5,791 nt of DNA from Candidatus Absconditabacterales bacterium (GTDB taxonomy: Bacteria; Patescibacteria; JAEDAM01; Absconditabacterales; Absconditicoccaceae). The stretch lies in the NCBI GenBank assembly GCA_938010495.1, contig CALLUT010000125.1, positions 1 to 5,791 of the forward strand. Reading direction: 5' to 3'. Below are positions 1-5,791 of the stretch, in pieces; position 1 is the first letter of the stretch, and each line of letters opens with the position of its first letter. The notes under the pieces were generated by a model, which did no database searches, had not been told where the DNA came from, and was given only the letters and a program-made list of their open reading frames with translations. The translations under genes and the position numbers were made by a program.

Positions 1-1
1 T

Positions 2-931
2 GCTAGTTGAAGTAGTCCTTATATTACCCTAAGTTATAACTGAAAAATAAGACTTATTACAAAAGAAACAGATTCTTATGCATGAATTTGAAGAGCAATT
101 AATGAAAATTCCCTATGATACGATAATACCGTCAGTAATAATCATTGATATATAAAATATACTGATGGTAAAGTTTTTTATGTTGATACTTCTACTAACT
201 GAACACAGTGATATATGAATGTTAATTGACATGATGATTTAGGTGATGCAGTAAAAGAGAAAATAAAAGTAAAGAAACCTAAAAATAATATGAAGGATAA
301 AGTCAAAGTTGATGCTAATAAATTTAATCAAAATAAGGAATTTAACTCTATAAATACATTAATATCTTGATTAATAGTTAATAATATTACGTCATTTAGG
401 ACTGTTTCATGATGAATTATTACGTTTAAAAAAGTTAATGATTCATGAGATATTGTACTAATTCATAATACTTGAAAGAAAATGAAATCTGTTTGAAAAA
501 CTTGAAAAATCGTTCTTTCTTGATGAAAATCAGCTTTTATTTATAAGGAAGAATGAAAGAACAAGTGAATTAATATGTCATGATCAAAAGCATATCACCA
601 TTCTGGAATGATAATGCATAATATCTCAAAGAATCAACTACAATCTATGACAAAAAAATATCAGGATGACCTTATTGAATTTGATAAAATAAATATGAAT
701 GAGGCAAATTCATTCTTGAAACTATTACCAACAAGACTTAAAAAATATGAAGAAAAACTTAAAAAGGCAACTTGAGATCAAATAAAGATGAAGAAAATTA
801 AAAAAGATATGGAGTGACTTAAAAATACAGAAAAACAATATAGAGAACATATTGCTAACTTTGCTATATTAGAAAAAAACTTCGCTTTTGTAAAAGAATT
901 ACATAGTTCTTTAACTAAAATTAATCCCTAA
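2..931 (+). CDS. FHA-domain protein with coiled-coil C-terminus (5' end missing)
   Basis: Read with UGA=Gly, this frame is open from the left edge to a TAA, giving 309 visible residues; the true start lies outside the window. Residues about 10-85 look like a forkhead-associated domain, a phosphothreonine-binding module: a GIGR turn (28-31), VSNNHG (44-49, matching S-x-x-H), then a strand and STNGT (64-68), followed by an NG pair. The Gly of STNGT is a UGA codon. Residues about 85-115 are a Lys/Asn-rich linker. The middle (about 115-205) is rich in Gly and beta-branched residues and I do not recognise it. The last 100 residues are Lys/Glu-rich and probably form coiled coil. No membrane segment is visible in this part. 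By my count 23 of 26 glycines are UGA. An FHA domain suggests Ser/Thr-kinase-linked signalling or scaffolding, but no kinase is in the window. The FHA call is fairly secure; the overall function is unknown. Confidence 0.75.
928..931. other. Convergent stop-codon overlap (TAA on plus, TAG on minus)
   Basis: The plus-strand FHA gene ends with TAA at 929-931, and the minus-strand exporter gene ends with TAG read from 930 to 928. The two genes therefore share four base pairs and no spacer or terminator separates them. Any transcript terminating here must do so inside one of the coding regions. Confidence 0.85.
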
Positions 932-2673
932 CTAATTCAACCACTTTGTTGTCTCCACATAGCGAAGTATAGTCCTTTTTCTCATACAAGTGATTCGTGT
1001 GTTCATGACTCAACTATTTTTCCATTTTCCAAAACATAAATTCTATCTGCATGCATAATTGTTGAAAGACGATGGGCAACAGTTATTGAAATAAGATCAT
1101 GATTATCTTGAGCAATTGATTGAATTGTTTCGGTTATTTTCGCCTCAACGATTGAGTCTAAACTACTTGTTGCCTCATCAAAGATAAGTAAGTCAGGATC
1201 TCTTAAGAGAGCTCTTGCTATAGCAAGACGTTGCTTTTGTCATCATGAGAGTTTAAGTCATCATTCTCAAATACGAGTGTCTAGTCATGTTTCGTTTCAT
1301 TCTACCAATCAGATAAGTTGCGCTTGTTCTAGTGCTTTTAAGCATTGATCATCTGATGATTCTGGTGAGACAAAAAGAAGATTTTCTCTAATAGTTCATG
1401 CAAAGAGTTGTGTATCTTGTGCAACAATAGATATGTGTTGTTTCATTGATGTCCGATCTATACTATTTGTTGCTTTTTTATTAATTGAAACAACTCACTT
1501 TTGAGGTATATAGAGTCATGTAAGTAGTTTCAAAATAGTGGACTTCCCAGCTCATGATGGTCATACAAATGCTATATTTTCTCATGGATTTGCTTTAAAT
1601 GAAATATTTTCAACAGCTAGTGAATCATCATATCCAAACGTTACTCAATCAAATGCTAATGATTGTATTTTTTGTATTTTTATTGCATTGTCTGGAATTT
1701 TAATTTTTTGCATGCCATGAATTTCTTCGAGAATTTCATTACTTGCTTTTACTTCCTGCAGATTTGTAGCAAGTCTTGGAAGCTGGTAGAGTGGGTTAAA
1801 TAAAAGGAATGAATAAAATAAGAGAGTGAAAAATTCTCATAATGATATTGATCCTTCATATACTAACCGAAGAAGAATAAATTGTAGTAACGATCTTAGA
1901 ATATTAATTAATGTCCCTTGCCAAAACGTAATGGATTTTACTAATTTAAGTTTTTCAATTTCTAGTCATATCAGTGTATCATTTACTCCATTAAGATGAC
2001 TAATTTCTTGTTCTTCTAGTCACAAACTTTTGATTAAAGTTACATTTTTGATGTTTTCTACAGTTGCTCATGCAAGTTCTGAAGAAGCTTTTACTATGTT
2101 TTTTTGAGCATTTCTAATACGTTTGCTAAGATGAATTGTTGTTAGAGCTAGTGTTGGAACCATCAACGCAAAGACTGTTCAAATAAGTCGATGGACATAA
2201 AATCAATACCCCATTACGATCAATATTCCAATTGATGTAAGGAATGCTACATTGATCATTGACTCTAAGAATTTTTGTATATCTCAACGTGCTTTTTGTA
2301 GTTTATCAAGGAGTGATCATGATTTCCAATCTTCAAACACTTTATATGGCAAATGAAATGTATGGTCTATACTATCAGCATAAATTGATGCTCATATTTT
2401 TTGGCTCATCAAGTTTACATAGTAATCTTGAAATGTTTTTGCAATTCTAGAAATCGCTGCAGCTCATACACCAATTAACAACCAAAATCATACTCCCTTC
2501 ATAAATTCTGTTTGTGAGAGAGTCGCTATCACGTCAGCATTTGCAAATTCATCAATCAAAATACGAAAAATTTGTGGATTCGCTAAAGAAAATACCTGAT
2601 TTATAGTTGCTAAGATAATTGATACAGAAAGAAGTTTTCTGTACTTTTTGAGGTAGCTTTTTAAGAGGTGCAT
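928..2673 (-). CDS. ABC exporter, fused transmembrane and ATP-binding domains
   Basis: This is a complete 581-residue half-transporter of the MsbA/LmrA/BmrA architecture, a usual length for the family. It should dimerise in the cytoplasmic membrane and couple ATP hydrolysis to export; the substrate cannot be read from the sequence. Six hydrophobic segments lie near residues 14-37, 58-76, 138-157, 162-179, 250-272 and 278-295. The nucleotide-binding domain follows: A-loop Tyr348 (FGYDD), Walker A GPSGAGKST (371-379), Q-loop Gln419 (VAQDTQLF), signature LSGGQ (475-479), Walker B LLIFDE (495-500) with catalytic Glu500, D-loop SSLD (503-506) and H-loop His534 (VAHRLST). All catalytic residues are present, so it looks active. 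Both signature glycines and Gly371 are UGA codons; about 29 of 42 glycines are UGA. The ATG directly follows the TAA of the upstream methyltransferase gene and has no Shine-Dalgarno sequence, so translation is probably coupled. It could work as a homodimer or with an unseen partner. Confidence 0.95.
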
Positions 2674-2676
2674 TTA
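2671..2676 (-). other. Abutting stop/start junction (TAA then ATG, 0 bp apart)
   Basis: On the minus strand the methyltransferase stop TAA (2676-2674) is followed immediately by the exporter start ATG (2673-2671), in the same reading frame. This indicates co-transcription and suggests reinitiation by the terminating ribosome, since no Shine-Dalgarno-like purine run precedes the ATG. Readthrough of the TAA would produce an in-frame fusion of the two proteins. Confidence 0.85.
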
Positions 2677-3795
2677 ATTTTTGTGAATATAAATATTTAC
2701 ATCATCAGCTCAATTTCTTGCTTCTTTTACTTTCCAGAAACGTGGTTCATAGTATTCTTGTGCTTGTTCAAATCATGATATTACTGTCATATTTTTAACA
2801 TAGCGTGCTTTGTGAAATAGGGTATCATGAACACGATCTGCAACATCTTCTCAGATACGTCTTCAGTATGGAGGATTCGTAACAATTGTTTGTTCTTCAC
2901 CAAATTGATGATGAAGACTATCATTTCTTCTAAATGATACTATGTGGTCAACTCATGCGTTTCTTGCATTATCCTCAGCAATGTATACTACATCTTGATC
3001 AATATCAAATCATTGTATATCATATTCTTTATCAAATATTTTATTTTGTGCTTGTTCCTTTTGTTCTGCTACTAATGCCGTAAAATCAAATCATGGAAAA
3101 CGTTCACATGCAAATGATCTTTTGAGTCAAGGAGCACGATTTGATGCAATCATTGCTGCTTCTATAGGAATAGTTCAACTACCACAATAGGGATCCACAA
3201 ATGGCGTAGAGTATCATCGACTTGTCATTAATACAAGAGCTGCTGCCATATGTTCTTTTATTGGTGCTTCTCATGAATCAAGTCTGTATCATCTTTCGTG
3301 AAGTGAATTTCATGAAGTATTGATAAATATCTTACAGTAGTCATGAGCAATGCTTACGCGGATAATTGCTACTGGAATAGTGTCATCAATATCTCGTTCA
3401 GAATTATCAGTTCATGTAAGTGATTGAATTACTGCTTTATGTGAGATTGACTGAATAGTTCTCTCTGCATGTAATTCACTTTCTCGAGAATGTGCTACAA
3501 TACTAATTCATTGCATAGGTGCTATGTAGTCACTCCAATTAATACTTGAAGTTAACTCATGGAGAGTGTCAAAGTGTGTACATATCTCTTTTTCAGCAAG
3601 TTGCATTCGGATCTTTGATCATGTTCTTAACCATACGTTAAGTTTCGCTATTTCTTCATTAGTACAATCTACAAATGTACCTGTATCGAATCAATTATAT
3701 GGTTTTGCTCTCAAATACTTTAGCTCACGAACCATTGTCGGAACGATCCCATAAGAAGTAGTAATGAGGCATGTCTTTTTGTCAGTTGTTTTCAT
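2674..3795 (-). CDS. rlmL: THUMP-domain SAM-dependent RNA methyltransferase (RlmL/YpsC type)
   Basis: This complete 373-residue protein follows the layout of Bacillus YpsC and the N-terminal half of E. coli RlmKL: an N-terminal ferredoxin-like/THUMP region (about 1-155, including NVWLRTGSKI) that binds RNA, then a class I methyltransferase domain. Recognisable landmarks are LHERGYR and EAPIKEHMAAAL before the fold, the SAM-binding strand and loop FVDPYCGSGT (199-208), an acidic motif GFDID near 262-266, and catalytic NPPYG (307-311), typical of N-methylation of guanine. E. coli RlmL makes m2G2445 in 23S rRNA; that this protein has the same target is inferred. The C-terminal RlmK domain of the E. 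coli fusion is absent. UGA encodes Gly311 and other conserved glycines. The ATG at 3795 is chosen because the following residues align with the YpsC N-terminus; the frame stays open upstream, but that extension lacks family similarity and runs over the divergent promoter. The gene leads an operon with the ABC exporter and has no Shine-Dalgarno sequence. Confidence 0.9.
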
Positions 3796-3802
3796 GGGAA
3801 TG

Positions 3803-3808
3803 AGTATA
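3803..3808 (-). promoter_or_regulatory. Possible -10 element (TATACT) of the rlmL-ABC operon
   Basis: On the minus strand TATACT lies 7 bases before the rlmL ATG. A normal -10 to start spacing would put transcription initiation at about 3796-3795, giving a leader of zero or one base. The corresponding -35 position (CTACCA at 3831-3826) matches TTGACA poorly, at three of six bases, so this assignment is weak. Confidence 0.3.
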
Positions 3809-3848
3809 GGGAAAATAAGGTTGGATGGTAGAGGAGATGGTGAGTATT

Positions 3849-3884
3849 TTGACATATTTTCTTGATATATGTATAATAAGAGTA
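3849..3884 (+). promoter_or_regulatory. Consensus sigma70-type promoter, predicted leaderless start
   Basis: A perfect -35 TTGACA (3849-3854) and a perfect -10 TATAAT (3872-3877) are separated by the optimal 17 bp. Counting the usual distance from the -10 puts +1 at 3884, which is the A of the ATG of the metallopeptidase-like gene, so the mRNA would have no 5' leader. This agrees with the lack of a usable Shine-Dalgarno sequence (only AAGAG, one base before the ATG). The element lies in the 88-bp gap between divergent genes. No operator repeat is evident, so constitutive expression is likely. Confidence 0.8.
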
Positions 3885-4987
3885 TGAACTTTAAAGAATT
3901 TAGAGAAGCACAAATTGCTGAGTACGAAAACCAAGAAACTTGAAAAATCATGTATCGACATGAGAAATTTATGGAAATTTGAAAAGATATCATTGAAATA
4001 CAAGAAATTGTTGATTTAAATGATCCAGATTCTTTTATTGATTACATATTTACATCAAGATATCTTGATAGCCCATTGGCTGATCAACCCGAAAAAACAA
4101 AAGATCTGATATATCAAAAATCTCTAGCATATATACTTGATGTTATAGATAACAATAAGTTGGTAGATGAAGACGATATTATTGATCATTTTACTAAGTT
4201 TTTCCAATGAGAAGAATATTATAAAAATAAATTAGTAAAACGTATCTGACATAGAATACCTGAATGATCAGAACTGTTTAAGCAAGTCAGCTGAAATATA
4301 ATTTTAACAGAATTTTGAAATGTCCCAGTATTTATTTTTACTCAAGAAGATTACGATTTACTTCGTTCATCTATGAGCTGATTGGTTGATGTTGAGAAAG
4401 CAACAGATGCATGAATATTTCACAATTGAACTATCTTAGCCAGAAGTAATTGAGATGTTGATAGTGTACTCAAAACTATCAAACACGAGTTTTGACATTT
4501 TTTACAGGGAAAGATTTTATGAAATAAATTATTGTTTTCATATTCATTACCTAAAAATGTAGATAAAAGATCATCGGTTCAAAAACGTTTAAAAGAGGAA
4601 TTACTATCTGAAGTTATTGCATGAAATGATGAGATAGCTCATCTTATGTTTTTCTTGATACAGTATGCTAAAGATTTTATTGGTACCGAAATAGATTTTG
4701 CTCCAATAATTAACGATTGAAAAGTCTCTTTAGAAGTATCATCAAAAAATAAAAAGGAAATAGATTTTTTGTCTGATATCATAATGCTATTATCACAGCG
4801 ACAAAAAATTCAAACTCTCTTGCTAACTTTAGAGAAGATTTGAATGACAAAAGAAATAATGATATTGATTCTTGCTTGGACACAACCTATTTATCGAGAT
4901 GATCTTGCTAGATATTATACTAGAGTTGCAAAATACATCTTAAAAAATTGAGATAAACTTTGAAAAGTTGCAGACAAGTATATATAG
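3884..4987 (+). CDS. Putative zincin-like metallopeptidase (HEFGH motif), unrecognised family
   Basis: With UGA=Gly this is a complete 367-residue protein ending in TAG. The N-terminal 130 residues are acidic and helical in character, without signal peptide or membrane anchor, so it is probably cytoplasmic. After a beta-rich stretch (GNIILTEFG, VPVFIFTQEDYDLL) comes GIFHNGTILARSN (from 177), then a helix carrying H201-E-F-G-H205, a match to the zincin HExxH motif in which His201 and His205 would bind zinc and Glu202 would be the catalytic base. Gly204 is a UGA codon. Candidate third ligands lie 33-45 residues further on in KEELLSE (Glu239, Glu243) or NDEIAH (Glu250). The C-terminal 110 residues are mostly helical. 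About 18 of 20 glycines are UGA. I cannot assign a known family; the peptidase activity is inferred from the motif and its context. An in-frame ATG at 3869 overlaps the -10 hexamer and would lie upstream of +1, so 3884 is preferred. The gene appears to be transcribed alone. Confidence 0.8.
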
Positions 4988-5013
4988 TCGTAACAGCTTT
5001 ATTAAAAAATTAT

Positions 5014-5044
5014 TTGTAATATAGTATTTAACTGCATGTAAATA
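5014..5044 (+). promoter_or_regulatory. Weak candidate promoter for mutS in the 104-bp spacer
   Basis: The spacer between the metallopeptidase-like gene and mutS (4988-5091) holds TTGTAA (5014-5019) and TAAATA (5039-5044), 19 bp apart, which could act as a poor -35/-10 pair with initiation near 5051 and a leader of about 40 bases. The leader is rich in A and C, with a pyrimidine run around 5051-5070. I see no GC-rich hairpin with a T-run to terminate the upstream gene, so readthrough into mutS is an equally good explanation. Confidence 0.25.
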
Positions 5045-5091
5045 GAAAAATCTTCCCTAGAAATCTCTCCCCAAAACAATACCCTAAATAC

Positions 5092-5791
5092 ATGACAAAA
5101 AAGCTTACTCCTGCGCAACAACAATGGTTTGATTTGAAACAACAACATAAAGATTGTCTACTCCTTTTTCGTTTAGGAGATTTTTATGAATTATTTCATG
5201 AAGATGCTCATGTTGCACATAAAGTGCTTGCTTTGACGCTTACTGCTAAGAATAAAAAAAGTGATAATCCTATACCTATGGCCGGGATTCCTTATCATGC
5301 ATTACAAAAGTACTTACCTAAATTAGTACAAGCTTGATACAAGGTAGCAATTGCAGAACAAACTGGACAAGTAGTTCCTTGATCTGTAGTAAAAAGGGAG
5401 ATTGTAGAAATTATTACTCCTTGAACATATATTGAAGAGAATACATCAGAAAATATTATCACATGATGTTGGTTTTGATGAGATCAACATGCCCAATATC
5501 ATCTTGCATGGGGAGACTATACATTGGGGCAATTTCGTACGAAGAGCTTGTCAGGGTTTGATCAAGTAATAAATTTTTTGCAATGATTGCTTCCAACAGA
5601 ACTAGTCATAGAAAGTACGTTTCCAGAAAGAGAACAACTAGAAACGTTTGCTTCACAATTATCAATTGGACATTCATTACATGATCATCCTTTTGATGTG
5701 CAACAACATGTTTCTTGATTATTTTGAGTGCAATCTACAGAGTGATTTGGTAAAGCATTAGAATGATGAAGAATTCATGCATTGTCACTTG
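5092..5791 (+). CDS. mutS: DNA mismatch repair protein MutS, N-terminal part (runs off the window)
   Basis: MutS recognises mismatches and small loops in DNA and recruits MutL. The visible 233 residues cover the mismatch-binding domain I (about 6-118) and the start of connector domain II. Diagnostic blocks are LLFRLGDFYELF with the mismatch-wedge Phe31 and Glu33 (the Phe-x-Glu motif), IPMAGIPYHALQKYLPKLV, GYKVAIAEQTGQV, and VKREIVEIITPGT. Two of these depend on UGA=Gly: Gly82 before YKVA and Gly111 in TPGT. By count, 12 of 20 glycines are UGA, a lower share than in the neighbouring peptidase-like gene. The ATG is the natural start, since the family N-terminus begins 5-15 residues before the first conserved block and the next in-frame ATG lies 62 codons on. 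No Shine-Dalgarno sequence precedes it. The lever, clamp and ATPase domains should lie to the right of the window. Confidence 0.97.

Noticed and set aside
1538..1720. Plus-strand open frame of 60 codons inside the exporter gene
   Set aside because: It lies antisense to the exporter's Walker A region, whose conserved motifs prove the minus strand is coding; the plus-strand peptide has no recognisable features.
2259..2450. Plus-strand open frame of 63 codons
   Set aside because: It is antisense to the exporter's membrane domain, and its hydrophobicity reflects the complementary strand.
3566..3754. Plus-strand open frame of 62 codons
   Set aside because: It is antisense to the THUMP region of the methyltransferase and has no independent support.
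3796..3993. N-terminal extension of the methyltransferase to an upstream ATG (3855 or 3993)
   Set aside because: The frame is open, but the extra residues have no similarity to YpsC/RlmL N-termini and would overlap the perfect divergent promoter and the start of the peptidase-like gene.
3782..4003. Minus-strand open frame of 73 codons
   Set aside because: It is antisense to the start of the peptidase-like gene and overlaps the divergent promoter; no family features.
4988..5091. Rho-independent terminator after the peptidase-like gene
   Set aside because: The spacer contains only weak AT-rich complementarity and no stable GC stem followed by a T-run.
5092..5337. mutS as a truncated pseudogene ending at the TGA at 5335
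   Set aside because: MutS similarity continues without frame change beyond this TGA (YKVAIAEQ, VKREIVEIITP), and the TGA falls on a position that is commonly glycine, so it is a sense codon.
1..5791. Mycoplasma-type code (UGA=Trp)
   Set aside because: It would replace invariant glycines by Trp in LSGGQ, NPPYG, STNGT, HEFGH and TPGT, while normal Trp positions already use UGG.

Overview
This AT-rich window only makes sense if UGA is read as glycine (genetic code 25). That points to a Patescibacteria/CPR bacterium of the Absconditabacteria (SR1) or Gracilibacteria (BD1-5/GN02) type. With the standard code the window breaks into short ORFs. With UGA=Gly it resolves into five long genes, tightly packed, whose invariant glycines fall on UGA: both Gly of the ABC signature LSGGQ, the first Gly of its Walker A, the Gly of FHA 'STNGT', of zincin 'HEFGH', of methyltransferase 'NPPYG', and of MutS 'TPGT'. 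UGA=Trp would give LSWWQ and NPPYW, and real Trp codons are UGG. All four visible gene ends use TAA or TAG.

Layout. (1) Bases 2-931, plus strand: 3' part of a gene for an FHA-domain protein with a coiled-coil C-terminus. (2) Bases 928-2673, minus: a complete 581-aa ABC exporter with fused membrane and ATPase domains, convergent with the FHA gene and overlapping it by 4 bp at the stop codons. (3) Bases 2674-3795, minus: a complete 373-aa THUMP-domain RNA methyltransferase of the RlmL/YpsC type. Its TAA directly abuts the exporter's ATG, so the two form an operon in the order methyltransferase, exporter. (4) Bases 3796-3883: an 88-bp divergent promoter region with a perfect TTGACA-N17-TATAAT promoter facing right. 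(5) Bases 3884-4987, plus: a 367-aa protein of unrecognised family carrying a zincin motif (HEFGH). (6) Bases 4988-5091: a 104-bp spacer. (7) Bases 5092 to the end, plus: the N-terminal 233 codons of the mismatch-repair protein MutS.

The genes do not form one evident pathway: rRNA modification and DNA repair are housekeeping, while the exporter, FHA protein and putative peptidase have no substrate or partner visible here. The most interesting points are the heavy UGA=Gly usage (most glycines in the genes counted), the predicted leaderless transcript of the metallopeptidase gene, the lack of a Shine-Dalgarno sequence at all four visible starts, and two uncharacterised proteins (FHA/coiled coil and HEFGH). 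No tRNA, rRNA, CRISPR array, insertion sequence or clear terminator was seen.
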